Positions 1-9,056 of a stretch of 64,000 bases of DNA are shown here, piece after piece; positions within the stretch are counted from its first letter, which is position 1, and each line of letters starts with the position of its first letter. Under the pieces are notes generated by a model. That model was given only the letters and a program-made list of their open reading frames with translations, had not been told where the DNA came from and searched no databases. Source of the DNA: Pseudomonadota bacterium (GTDB lineage Bacteria > Pseudomonadota > Gammaproteobacteria > Steroidobacterales > Steroidobacteraceae); NCBI GenBank assembly GCA_016704655.1, contig JADIZR010000014.1, forward strand, positions 51,816 through 115,815, in the 5' to 3' direction. The position numbers and the translations under genes are program-made.

Positions 1-2
1 AC

Positions 3-869
3 CGCGAAGCGGACGGCGACGAGTACGACATCACGTTGCGGCTGCCGATGCAGGAGCGGCAGCAGCTGCAGGCGCTCGATTACATCGAGGTCGCCTCGGC
101 GAGCGGGCAGCCCGTACCTTTGCGGCAGTTGACCGATCCGGAATTCAAGGCGGCACCGAGTGCGATCCGCCGGCACGATCGACTGCGCGAATACGTGCTG
201 ACGGCGTACCCGACCGCGGACATGAACGTGGCCGAGGTGACGCAGAGTGTCCTGCGGAACCTGCGGCAGCTCGAGTTGCCGCCCGGGTACTCGATCCGGG
301 CCGGCGGCGAACTCGAAGCGCAGCAGGAGAGTTTTGGCGGCATCGGCACGGCCGTGCTGGTCGCCGTGTTCGGCATCCTGGCCGTGCTGGTGCTCGAATT
401 CGGCAGCTTCCGTTCGATGCTGATCGTCGCAGGCGTGATTCCACTCGGCATGGCCGGCGGCTTCATCGCGCTGTTCCTGGCGGGCTACGACCTGTCGTTC
501 ACCGCGACCATCGGCATCGTGGCGCTCATCGGCATCGAGATCAAGAACTCGATCCTGCTGGTCGACTTCACCAACCAGCTGCGTGAACAGGGCGTGCCGC
601 TCGACGACGCGATCACGCAGGCGGGCGAAATCCGCTTCCTGCCGATCCTGCTGACATCTGCCACGGCGATCGGCGGCCTGCTGCCACTCGCGATCCAGGG
701 TTCGGGACTCTATTCGCCGCTCGCGATCGTGATCATCGGCGGACTGGTGTCGTCGACGTTGCTCGGCCGGCTGGTGACGCCCGTGATGTACAAGGTGCTG
801 CCGCCTTCGATCGTGGTGCTGCCCGGAGCGACGGCCGATGCTTCGCTGGCCGTCACGCGGGCGGTCTGA
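3..869 (+). CDS. RND-family efflux pump permease, C-terminal part (5' end outside window)
   Basis: The frame is open from the left edge, so the N-terminal two thirds or more is missing. The visible 288 residues cover the end of the second periplasmic porter region and the last transmembrane bundle. Several long hydrophobic segments are present, and the motif GIEIKNSILLVDF is the conserved TM11-type segment of AcrB/CzcA-like RND pumps. These proteins are inner-membrane proton-driven exporters working with an adaptor and an outer-membrane channel, whose genes would lie to the left. It is a different pump from the complete one at 11524-14637. Substrate cannot be told from this part. Confidence 0.9.
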   Translation, partial: READGDEYDITLRLPMQERQQLQALDYIEVASASGQPVPLRQLTDPEFKAAPSAIRRHDRLREYVLTAYPTADMNVAEVTQSVLRNLRQLELPPGYSIRAGGELEAQQESFGGIGTAVLVAVFGILAVLVLEFGSFRSMLIVAGVIPLGMAGGFIALFLAGYDLSFTATIGIVALIGIEIKNSILLVDFTNQLREQGVPLDDAITQAGEIRFLPILLTSATAIGGLLPLAIQGSGLYSPLAIVIIGGLVSSTLLGRLVTPVMYKVLPPSIVVLPGATADASLAVTRAV

Positions 870-872
870 AGG

Positions 873-946
873 GCGTTCGTTCCGGGTCTTCCCCGGGCGA
901 GCGGAAAGGCAGACACGCTCGCCCGGGGAAGACCCGGAACGAACGC
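873..946. repeat. Perfect 31-bp inverted repeat downstream of the RND gene
   Basis: Arms 873-903 and 916-946 are perfect reverse complements separated by a 12-base loop. It begins four bases after the pump stop codon and could act as a transcription terminator or mRNA-stabilising hairpin, but there is no T-tract. The arm segment TTCCGGGTCTTCCCCGGG resembles the arm of the palindromic element inside the YgiQ gene (TTCCGGGGTTGCCCGGG), so it may be a core-less relative of that family. Confidence 0.85.
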
Positions 947-973
947 TGATCGGCCGCGCGTGCGCAGTTCCCG

Positions 974-1210
974 TCAAGGGCTGAGAATTCGCACGGCGCA
1001 TGCAACGGCCACACGTGCACATTGCATGACCGTCTGCAGATGATTCGCAACCGGCAGCTTCCATGGCTCCGTCACCAAATCGTGTTGATGGAGCTCGCTC
1101 TCATACGTGCCGTACGCCGCAAGCAGACGGTCAACGGGGAATGACGACCCATCTGAGACAGTCAGGAACCTCCGCTTCCCAGCGGTCCCTTCGAACACGC
1201 GATTGGCCAC
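974..1210 (-). CDS. Possible 78-residue hypothetical protein or gene remnant
   Basis: A 78-codon open frame lies in an otherwise empty 300-base stretch between the palindrome and the EamA gene. The peptide (MANRVFEGTAGKRRFLTV at its start) has a plausible amino-acid mix for a folded protein, but I do not recognise a family. No clear ribosome binding site was seen. It may be the remnant of a larger gene or chance open frame. Confidence 0.25.
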   Translation of the reverse strand: MANRVFEGTAGKRRFLTVSDGSSFPVDRLLAAYGTYESELHQHDLVTEPWKLPVANHLQTVMQCARVAVACAVRILSP

Positions 1211-1250
1211 GGATTGGTCGGCGCTCTATCGGCAGCCCGCTTGGGCCGGT

Positions 1251-1673
1251 TCAGGCGCCCACTGTTAGAACTGCACCGACAACCATCAGGCCGATGCCGA
1301 TACCCAGTCGCAGTGAAATGGGCTCACCGAGTGCCAGCCATGCCAGCAGAACGGTCATCGGGAGGCTCAACTTGTCGATGGGCGCTACCCGCGATGCAGG
1401 CGCAAGTTGCAGCGCCTTGAAGTACGCGAGCCAGGACAGACCGGTGGCTACGCCCGACAGAACGAGAAACACCAGGGTGCGCCCCTTCAAATCACGCAGC
1501 CCGACGGCTTCACCACGCGCGAGTACGATTCCCCAGGCAAACACAAGGACCACCACCGTGCGGACGGCGGTCGCGAGATTTGACGGGACACCCTGGATAC
1601 CGATCTTGGCCAATATTGCGGTGGCGCCGGCGGCCATGGCGGACAGCAGCGCATAAAAGACCCATGTGTTCAT
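1251..1673 (-). CDS. EamA-family (DMT) small inner-membrane transporter
   Basis: A 140-residue protein with about five hydrophobic segments and a single EamA repeat. The SWLAYFKALQLAPASRVAPIDKLS stretch and the GEPISLRLGIGIGLM end are typical of the EamA half-domain. Single-repeat members are thought to dimerise in the inner membrane and export small metabolites or drugs; substrate is unknown. The ATG at 1673 begins MNTWVFYALLSAM and leaves the first helix intact. It follows the barrel gene on the same strand after about 50 bases. Confidence 0.85.
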   Translation of the reverse strand: MNTWVFYALLSAMAAGATAILAKIGIQGVPSNLATAVRTVVVLVFAWGIVLARGEAVGLRDLKGRTLVFLVLSGVATGLSWLAYFKALQLAPASRVAPIDKLSLPMTVLLAWLALGEPISLRLGIGIGLMVVGAVLTVGA

Positions 1674-1725
1674 GTCCTCTCCAGCGGGCTGGTGCTCAGC
1701 GATCGGACAGCATCCAACCGTCTTG

Positions 1726-3393
1726 CTAGAAGCTGTGGTGTGTTTCGACGAGCAACTGCACGGAGTCGATCCCGGGCTGACGTGATAGGGGAACGGCGAG
1801 ATCGATGTGCAGCACGTTGCCGAACCCGCTGCGGGCATTGCCAATGCGCAGGCCGACGCCGACGTCCGACAGCAGCCCGAGCGGTTCCTGGCCCGCGACG
1901 TCCTGACCCCACGTGCGTCCCGCATCGGCGAATGCCGCCGCGCCGATGTGGAACAGTCGGAACGGATACCAGTCCGTGTAAATGCGCTCCTCGACCGTGA
2001 CGAGCGCGCTGGCGGTGCCGGACTGGTAACGCAGCGGGTATCCGCGTAATCCATTGTCGCCGCCCAGCAGCAACTGGTGATCAAGGTCGGGCCGCTCCGC
2101 GACCGACCCGCGCGCACTTGCGAAGAACAGCGCGCGTGGCGTTTGTCGGTAGTAATAGCGGGCCTCACCCTGCAGCAGCGTGTCGCTCAAACCGTTCTCC
2201 TGCACGCGACCGCTCAGGTCGGCGGTGAAGAATATCGACTGCGCGTCGCCGAGGCGCTTGCCGGCATTGCCATGAGCCTTGGCGATGGCTGCGGTGCGGT
2301 CTGCGCCCCAGGCGGGTGCTGCGATACCCAACTCCGCCCGCAGCGTGCGTCCAAACTGCAGGTCCTCGGTGCGAGCAAGCTGATCCTGATTGTGCGCCGT
2401 GACGAAATCGTCCTCGATCCACTCCATGCCCACCCACGGGTAGACCAGCTTGCGATCCTGCGGCAGTGGCGCGACGAGTTGTTCGTCGCGTGCCTCGCTG
2501 AAGCGGCTGTCGTCGTAGCGCACACCTGCCAACCAGCGCCGAGCCCAGCCGTCCTGCAGCCCGCGCGAACGCCCACCGTAAATCTCGAAGCGGTCGGTAT
2601 TCTCCGTGAAAGCGTCGAGGACCTCGCCCTGCTGATAGCGCGAGTTGAGGCGGTCGCCCGCGAGCAGGCTAAACCCCGCACTCCAACGGGTGTCGAGCGA
2701 ATAGAACGGTTGCCCGACCGCAAGCTCCGCAAAGCTGCCGTCACTGTTGTCCGCGTACGCGACACGTCCTCGCCACCAGCTGCCGAGGATCTGCGGGTCC
2801 TCGTATACGGCGAGCAGCGTGTCCCGATCGACATTGCTTGCCCACGACAGCGACACCAGTTCACCACGCCCGAGAAAGTCCTGATCTTCGACCTTGATAC
2901 CCACCTTGTTCGTGCCGCCCTTGCGGTTGAAATTGAAGCCGGGAGTCAGGCTCCACACGTCGCGCACTCGCACGCGCAGGTCAACCGTCTGTTCGGCGGC
3001 GTAGTAGCAGGTTGGCTCGATCCAGGCGTCGTACAGGTAGCGTCGGCCGCGCAGCAATCGCTCCGTCTCGGCAACTTTCTGCTGGGAAAGTGGCTCGGAC
3101 TCCTTGAACAATAACTGGGAACGGACGGCCTCATCGCGTGTGAGCATGTGCAGGTTGTTGGCCCAACGGTAGACGGTCACGTCCTCCCCGGGCTTCGTGG
3201 GATCAAAGATGTCCTCAACCTGGACGTCGATGTCCCCCACCTTCACCCCGCGCTGCTCGAGCTCCGCAATCGTGGGCAGTTCCTGCGACGATCCGGGTGC
3301 CTCGCAGCCGTATCCAAACGCAGCGCCGGACGCACCGACGAGTGCGAGGGCCACCAGGGTGTTCCGTAGTCGCCGGTTACAGGTCGTGGACAT
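1726..3393 (-). CDS. BamA/TamA-like outer-membrane beta-barrel protein
   Basis: A 555-residue exported protein. Residues 1-27 form a signal peptide ending in an Ala-rich cleavage region. A POTRA-like region (about 60-160, including the LFKESEPLSQQKVAETERLLRGRRYLYDAWI pattern typical of POTRA folds) precedes a long beta-rich barrel (about 170-555) with the GGDNGLRGYP motif of the surface-antigen/BamA barrel. The terminal residue is Phe, the usual outer-membrane signature. Likely role is outer-membrane protein or lipid handling. It overlaps the 3' part of the upstream gene by 151 bases as annotated, so one of the two boundaries is unusual. A weak Shine-Dalgarno (AAGG) precedes the ATG. Confidence 0.85.
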   Translation of the reverse strand: MSTTCNRRLRNTLVALALVGASGAAFGYGCEAPGSSQELPTIAELEQRGVKVGDIDVQVEDIFDPTKPGEDVTVYRWANNLHMLTRDEAVRSQLLFKESEPLSQQKVAETERLLRGRRYLYDAWIEPTCYYAAEQTVDLRVRVRDVWSLTPGFNFNRKGGTNKVGIKVEDQDFLGRGELVSLSWASNVDRDTLLAVYEDPQILGSWWRGRVAYADNSDGSFAELAVGQPFYSLDTRWSAGFSLLAGDRLNSRYQQGEVLDAFTENTDRFEIYGGRSRGLQDGWARRWLAGVRYDDSRFSEARDEQLVAPLPQDRKLVYPWVGMEWIEDDFVTAHNQDQLARTEDLQFGRTLRAELGIAAPAWGADRTAAIAKAHGNAGKRLGDAQSIFFTADLSGRVQENGLSDTLLQGEARYYYRQTPRALFFASARGSVAERPDLDHQLLLGGDNGLRGYPLRYQSGTASALVTVEERIYTDWYPFRLFHIGAAAFADAGRTWGQDVAGQEPLGLLSDVGVGLRIGNARSGFGNVLHIDLAVPLSRQPGIDSVQLLVETHHSF

Positions 3394-4202
3394 GTGGGAC
3401 CGCCTTGGCTAATGGCGCACGGCGCGGCGCGCTGCGGAATCAGGATCACCAGGCCAACGATGAACGCCATCAAGACTGCCGAAGCGCCGAAGCGACTCAA
3501 GTCGAGCCCACCCGCCGCGAGCGGTTTGTCCAGAAAATCGCCGACGACGGCCCCCAGCGGGCGCGTCAGCACGAAAGCCGCCCAGAACAGGGCCGTTCGC
3601 GAGATGCCGGTCCACCGGTACGCGGCTGCAACAAGTGCGATCAGTGCCGTGAAGATGACCATCCCGCCGACGTAACCCAAGCCCGCGCTGTCGGCGGTCC
3701 AGTCACCCAGCGCCGTTCCCAGCGTCTGCGAGAACATGATCGTCACCCAGTAGAAGACCTCTGCCCCGGGCGAACTCACCGAATCGACAGACACCGTCCC
3801 AAGCACCCTGTGCCAGAGGGCGAGTGAGCTGAGCAATATCGAAAGGAGCAGCAGGCTGCCGCCGAGATACCCGATACCCAGCGAGCGATCAGCAAAATCG
3901 GCAAGGGTCGTTCCAAGCGTCGTCGTCGCGATGATCGTCGCCCAGTAGAGAAACGGACTGAAACGCCGTGCGCGGATCTGTGCACTCACGGCCACGACCA
4001 TGATGGCGGCGAACACGCCCGTGGCCGCCAGGTAGCCGAGATTCATCGACATCGAAACCGCATCGCCGGCGGTTTCACCGAGTGTCGTCGCCGCGATCTT
4101 GATCAGCCAGAAGACCAGCGTGATCTCCGGCACTTTCACCGCGGCCTTTTCCAACAGGTTCGACATGGTCTGCAATTGCTCTTGCGCTGCGCTCGACTTC
4201 AT
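3243..4202 (-). CDS. COG4705-like multipass membrane protein with an aberrant C-terminus
   Basis: Residues 1-268 form a polytopic membrane protein with four repeats of a TTLGET/TTLGTT/QTLGTA/RPLGAV motif each followed by a D and a GYLGG-type loop, typical of the uncharacterised COG4705 family. The start ATG overlaps the sulfatase stop (ATGA), implying translational coupling. The last about 50 residues are basic, Ser/Arg/Pro-rich and encoded on top of the 5' end of the barrel gene in another frame. A TAG at 3409-3411 lies in the neighbouring frame just before the barrel start, so a one-base indel near 3415-3435 could have removed the natural stop. Function unknown. Confidence 0.75.
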   Translation of the reverse strand: MKSSAAQEQLQTMSNLLEKAAVKVPEITLVFWLIKIAATTLGETAGDAVSMSMNLGYLAATGVFAAIMVVAVSAQIRARRFSPFLYWATIIATTTLGTTLADFADRSLGIGYLGGSLLLLSILLSSLALWHRVLGTVSVDSVSSPGAEVFYWVTIMFSQTLGTALGDWTADSAGLGYVGGMVIFTALIALVAAAYRWTGISRTALFWAAFVLTRPLGAVVGDFLDKPLAAGGLDLSRFGASAVLMAFIVGLVILIPQRAAPCAISQGGPTCPRPVTGDYGTPWWPSHSSVRPALRLDTAARHPDRRRNCPRLRSSSSAG

Positions 4203-6123
4203 TGGTAGTCGTGCGTTTTGAACAGCTCCGCCGCGGTCTGGAAGTACGCAATGCCCAGTGGCAGCAGGTGGGTGTCGTCCGGTTTCGCCGTGAACGTCCC
4301 TAGCGCATGGTCGTAGCGATAGGCCTGACTGGTCTTGCCGAGGCCCACGACAACTAGGTCATCGTCGCGCAGGATCGCTACGTCGTGGTTGTGACTGAAC
4401 AGTGCGATGCGCGGCTGTCCTGCCGGCCGGTTCAGTACGTCGACGCCGAAGAACGGTGCCTCATAGGGAAGACCAAGCAAGCCCAGCACCGTCGGAGCGA
4501 TGTCGATCTGCGTCATAAGCGTATCGACCTGGCGCGGCGCAATGTGTTTCGGCGCGTAGATCATCAGGGGGATCTCGTACGTCTCCAGGGGAATCGCCGC
4601 CTTGCCGTACACGCGCGCACCGTGATCGGCGACGACGATGAAGATCGTGTCGTCGAACCAGGGCTGCTTCGCGGCTTCGCGCAGGAAATACCCGAGCGCA
4701 TAGTCGGCGTAGCGGACGCCCGCCTGGCGGCCGCCACCCTCAGCCTTGATTCCTTCGCGCTCGAGACCCGGCCGAAACGTGTAGGGCTTGTGATTGGAGG
4801 TGGTCATGACGATCGAGAAGAACGGCCGGCCCGCCGCAAATTCCTGCCCGAAGTGCTCGATCGCACGGTCGAACAGGTCTTCATCACTGACGCCCCAGAT
4901 GTTCTCGAACCGTACGTGCGGAATATCGGCGCGGTCGATGACCTGAAAGCCGTTGCCCTCGTAGAAGGCATTCATGTTGTCGAAATAGCCGTAGCCGCCG
5001 TACATGAAGCTGGTGCGGTAGCCGCGGCCCTGCATGACGCTGCCCCAGGTCGCGATGCCGGTGTTACCGGGCCGGCGCAGGATCGAGACGGTCGGGATGG
5101 GCGGGAATGAAGCAGTGATGGCTTCGAGGCCGCGCACGGTGCGGGTGCCGGAAGCATACGTGTTCGCGAACCAGAGCCCCTGCTTCGCATAAGCGTCGAA
5201 GTTCGGTGTCCAGTCCTTGTCCGAGCCGTGCAGCTTGCTGAACTCGGCGCCGAACGACTCGCTCGACACCACGACAACGTTCAATCGTCCCAGGCCGTTC
5301 GGCCGGGCCGCGTGACTGCGGTTGAGGCGGCCGGCCGCGAGTTGCGTGAACTGCACGTCGTCACCCGCGAGCTGGGCATGCAGCAGTGCTCGGTTCTCCG
5401 CAGGGGGACGAGTCAGGTAATACGACGCGTAGTCGATGTCGCTCGTCCGTGCCGCAAGAAAGAAACTGCTGTGGCCATTCTGCAGCAGTTCGTTCTCGAC
5501 CCGGTTTGCAGAAAGTGAAAGCGCATCGGTCGGGTAGTAGGCGATCGCGAGCAGCAGCAGCGCCGCGTACGGCACGAACAGCAAGAGCCGTTCGCGAAGC
5601 CGAACCGCCGTGATGCGGCTGGCGTCGAGCCACGGGCGCAGGGCGTAGGTGATGATCGCACCGAGCGTAATTGCGGCCAGCAGCACCTTGACCACTGGGT
5701 ACGCTTCCCAGATGTCGATAAAGACCTCGCCCGGGAAGGCGAGGTAGTCGAAGGCGACGAGATTGAAACGCGCGTCGAACTCCTCGAAAAAAAAGTACTC
5801 GGTCGCCGCCAGGTACAGCAAGCCGACGATGCCGATCAGCGTGCCGACATGAAGCACCACGCGGTTCCACCGCGTGCGGAACCAGTTGTCCGGCAACAGC
5901 AGGATGTACAGCGCGAGCGGCGCAAAAAGTAAAGACTCTCGACGAAGTCGTTGACCAGGCCGGCGAGCATCAGGAATGGCAGATTCACCGCCGACACGTC
6001 GGCGTCGAGCCCGAATTTGCCCCAGAGCACCAGTCGGCTGGCAAACCCGAGCACCAGGTAGACCGCCACGAGTGAAAGCCAGGGCGCAAAGCGACGCACG
6101 GACCTGTTGAGAACTGCAGACAT
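4199..6123 (-). CDS. LTA-synthase-like membrane sulfatase/phosphotransferase (frameshifted)
   Basis: An alkaline-phosphatase-superfamily protein: about five N-terminal membrane helices, then a periplasmic catalytic domain. Metal and nucleophile motifs are visible: VVVSSESFGAEF, the SGTRTVRG nucleophile loop and VADHGARVYG. Such enzymes transfer phosphoglycerol or phosphoethanolamine to envelope glycans. The N-terminus MSAVLNRSVRRF (start 6123) and the rest lie in different frames. Comparison with the paralogue at 55903-57825 places a one-base deletion in the five-A run at 5924-5928 (LYLFAP becomes LYFLRR). The 1925-base span is one short of a multiple of three. It could be a sequencing error or an inactivated gene. 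Confidence 0.85.
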
Positions 6124-6359
6124 GGGTACCCCGGTGATACACGACGCAACCCGGGTGACTCGCCTGACTCAGTGTCAGACGCGCGGTCTCGTGAAGACCA
6201 ATCGGCAATCTTGCAAAAAAATGCCAGTCACCCAGAACGGGTCGACGGCCCGCCCCGGTTTAGAGCGACCTGTTTGAATCAACCCGTGGCGCACACCTTG
6301 CGCCGACGAGCCGTATGATCCCGTGAGGGATGCGTTAGTTTTTCGTTAGTATCCGGCGT

Positions 6360-7630
6360 TCACGACGCGACGGATTGCCAAAGGACAATGAACTGCGTGC
6401 CGCCGCCTGGCCGATCGTGCGCCGAGACCTGCCATCCCAATCGATCGCAGATGCGCCGGATGAGGTCGAGCCCAAGGCCCGACCCTTGGCTGCTATCGCC
6501 GCGGTAACCGCGCGCAAAGATGCTTTCCTTGTCCACGCCTGCCAGTCCGATGCCGGTGTCTTCGACCACCAACCGCCCCGCATCGAGCACTACGCGCACG
6601 CTCCCGCTGGCCGTGAATCGGATGGCGTTCTCGATCAGGTTCTGCACGATGATCGCCGGCAATCCTGCCGGTGCCGTCAACCACTGCTCATCCGCAACCT
6701 CGGCACGCAACTCGAGCCCCTTGGCCTGTGCGACCGGTCGGTAATCGTCCACGGCGTCGCTGACGACCGCCCGAAGGTCGACGTTCATCGCAGGGACGGT
6801 GGCGTTGCCACGTCCCAGAAACAGGATGGCTGCGACGATGTCCTCCATGCGGCGGGCCGCTCGCGACACACGGAAGACACGCTCTCGGTTCAAACCGGCA
6901 ATCCCGGGATCGTCGAGCAGGAGCTCAGCCGCGGTTGCGACCACGGACGTAGGCGTTCGAAGCTGGTGGCTGATGTCGTCGGTGAGCGATTTTTCGCGCT
7001 CCAACAGCGACGCTATTCTCGACTGGTAGCCGTCCATCGATTTGGCGATCAAGCGGGCTTCCCTGGTTCGCACGTTCTCATCGCACAGTGGATGCGGCTC
7101 AGCGGGATCGAGCTTACCGAGGACGTCGACCAGGTCCGTGATGGGGCGCAACGCGGTCCGCGTGAGCCTTGCCGCGACCCAGCCGGCCACAAGCACGGTC
7201 AACACCAGAACGGCGGCGCCAAGAAAAATCAGCTGAGCTTCGAGACGTTCGACCCCACGAATGTCCGCCACCACCGCAAACACTTTGCACCTACGATCTT
7301 CTTTCCGGCGAAGACCTCGGTCGCTTGGTCCCATTCAATCTCGCGAACGCCTTCGCGCATATGCTGCAGCGGTTCTGGCAGCCTGGCCTGCTGGTCCACC
7401 GGCGCAACCCAACGGCGCATTCCACCCCCCTGATCGGTGATCGGATCGGTGGCAGAGGATTCGGTGCCCGTCATCTTCTGCAATTCGATCTGCACCACCC
7501 GCCGCAACAACTCCTGCTCGAGCACCTGGACGAAGTGACCCAGCGCGACCGAAAAAGCCAGTGTCATGACGGCAATGACAGCCGCCAGTGCCCAGAGGAA
7601 TCGGGCGCGCAGTGAGTGCTCAGGCCGCAT
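6360..7630 (-). CDS. Sensor histidine kinase of an OmpR-type two-component system (frameshifted)
   Basis: The N-terminal part (MRPEHSLRARFLWALA, first membrane helix, periplasmic loop to KKIVGAK) is in one frame. The remainder (VFAVVADIRGVERLEAQL, second helix, HAMP region, DISHQLRTP phosphorylation site, N box ENAIRF, G boxes DTGIGL and GSGLGL) is in another. The switch is near 7281-7290, where one extra G would give GAK-VFAVV, the usual kinase sequence. The 1271-base span is one short of a multiple of three. It overlaps the response regulator by 11 bases. Signal unknown. It could be an assembly error, but the partner regulator is also damaged. Confidence 0.8.
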
Positions 7631-8225
7631 CGGGTTCTTCCGCCAGGCGGTAGCCTACGCCGTGGACGGTGTGCAGCAGCCGGGGCAGACCCGGCGCATC
7701 AACCGCCTGACGCAGCAAATGCACGTGCGCTCGCAGTGCTGCGTCTGACGACGGTGGCGCGTCGCCCCAGAGCAGCTCGATCATCTGGTCGCGTGTGACG
7801 ACCGCGGGGCTCGATCGCATCAGCAGGTCCAGGAGTCGAAGTCCCGACGGCGTTACGGGTCGCCTCACGCCCGCGCGGTGAACGGTGTGCGTCGCCACGT
7901 CGAGTCGGAGGTCCGCGACGGCGCGTTCAGCGCCGGCAACACCTCCGCGCCGCAGGAGTGCCGCCAGCCGTGCCGCCAGCTCCTTGAGCGAGAAAGGCTT
8001 CTTCAAGTAGTCGTCCGCCCCAGCTTCGAAACCTGCCAGCACGTCAGTTTCGAGATCGCGCGCCGTCAACATGATGACCGGTGTCGCGAGTCGGGCTTCG
8101 GTCCGCAACCATCGACAGACATCCAGCCCGCTTGCACCGGGAAGACCCACGTCGAGAATGATCGCTTCGTACCGATTGTGGGTACAGAGGGCGCGTGCCT
8201 GCAGGCCGTCGGATGCATAGTCCAC
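7620..8225 (-). pseudogene. OmpR-family response regulator lacking its N-terminus
   Basis: Residues 1-90 match the receiver domain from its first helix onward: phosphoacceptor Asp25 in AIILDVGLPG, VIMLTA, and Lys in LKKPF. A winged-helix DNA-binding domain follows (ending LLHTVHGVGYRLAEE). The usual first 20 or so residues, with the first strand and the acidic pair that binds Mg2+, are absent. Upstream in frame only RSDEFLEALGHP can be read before a stop, and that stretch abuts the end of the GntR gene. The GTG at 8225 is the only start-like codon. A deletion joining gntR to the regulator is the simplest explanation, so phosphorylation is probably lost. Confidence 0.75.
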
Positions 8226-8253
8226 CGGGTGACCCAGTGCCTCCAGGAACTCG

Positions 8254-8601
8254 TCACTTCTTCAGGAGATCGCCGGCGTCGAGGCCGAGGCGTTCGATCG
8301 TCGACAGCACGCGCGGCCATTCCGTTACGAGGAATTTCTCGCGTTCGTCCCGCATCAGACTCACGCGCGCACCCGGTGTGACGAACATGCCGCGGCCACG
8401 CCGCTTCTCGACCAGCCCCTCGTCGACCAGCTGCTGGTAACCCTTCAGGACGGTCAATGGATTGAGCGTGTGCTCGGCGGCGACGCTGCGCACGGACGGC
8501 AGTGCGTCGCCCTCGGCGAGCGTGCCTTCGAGGATCATCGCCACCACCTTGTCACGGAGCTGGCGGTAGATCGGCTGGTTGTCGTTCCAGGTGGAGTCCA
8601 T
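8254..8601 (-). CDS. GntR-family (YtrA-like) transcriptional repressor
   Basis: A short 115-residue regulator: an N-terminal winged helix (PIYRQLRDKVVAMILEGTLAEGDALPSVRSVAAEHTLNPLTVLKGYQQLVDEGLVEKRRGRGMFV) followed by only a short helical tail. That is the architecture of the YtrA subfamily, which normally controls ABC-transporter operons. It is the second gene of a leftward unit behind a 53-residue membrane microprotein. A perfect 22-bp palindrome at 8864-8885 is its likely autoregulatory site. No ABC transporter genes are left; the next gene is a truncated response regulator. Confidence 0.88.
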   Translation of the reverse strand: MDSTWNDNQPIYRQLRDKVVAMILEGTLAEGDALPSVRSVAAEHTLNPLTVLKGYQQLVDEGLVEKRRGRGMFVTPGARVSLMRDEREKFLVTEWPRVLSTIERLGLDAGDLLKK

Positions 8602-8668
8602 GCGTCATCAAGGTTCGGACGTCGGTGGTGCGCTGCTTTACTGTAGCAGAACACCAAGGCCGGTCCCG

Positions 8669-8830
8669 TCAGGGGCGACCGGTGCGCGATATGGCGACGG
8701 AGGGGTGCGCATCGAGAGCCGGGGGCGTGATGGCCTGATGCGCCACCGGCCTCGATGCGACCGCATACCCTGCGATCAACCATGTGACGACGGCGAGGAC
8801 TGTTGCCCAGAACCTGTCTGACGTCTTCAT
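8669..8830 (-). CDS. 53-residue membrane microprotein encoded ahead of gntR
   Basis: The ATG at 8830 follows a purine-rich stretch (AAGGATGAGGTGACC) at ribosome-binding distance. It opens a 53-codon frame beginning MKTSDRFWATVLAVVTW. Residues 7-25 make one hydrophobic helix, or an uncleaved signal, followed by a Pro/Ala/His-rich tail of about 28 residues. It lies between the 22-bp palindrome and gntR, so it is probably the first gene of a GntR-controlled operon. I do not recognise a family. The position and signal-like start support it being real. Confidence 0.6.
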   Translation of the reverse strand: MKTSDRFWATVLAVVTWLIAGYAVASRPVAHQAITPPALDAHPSVAISRTGRP

Positions 8831-8863
8831 GGCGGTCACCTCATCCTTGAGCGGGTTTCCTTG

Positions 8864-8885
8864 GTGTTGTAGTTAACTACAACAC
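8864..8885. promoter_or_regulatory. Perfect 22-bp palindromic operator, probably for the GntR repressor
   Basis: GTGTTGTAGTTAACTACAACAC is a perfect palindrome 34 bases upstream of the microprotein start. The inner GTAGTTAACTAC resembles sites bound by YtrA-type GntR proteins. It lies in the 226-base gap between the leftward operon and the rightward malate dehydrogenase gene, so it could also affect the latter. Confidence 0.65.
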
Positions 8886-9056
8886 TAAACAGTTTGCAAG
8901 CCCTCGAGGCATGAATCGATCCGGAGTCGAGGCGGCTTTCTGACAAAGCTTGCTTTGCAGCGCGTTAAAATGTCCAACCCCGGACAGGCACAAGCGACGG
9001 GAGCCTTGACCCGCCACGAGCGACCCGGGATCCGACACCACAGAGAGAATTCCCTC

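Noticed and set aside
4199..7630. Programmed ribosomal frameshifting in the sulfatase and histidine kinase genes
   Set aside because: No X XXY YYZ slippery heptamer or stimulatory structure was evident, and unrelated genes elsewhere in the window show the same kind of indel. Sequencing error is simpler.
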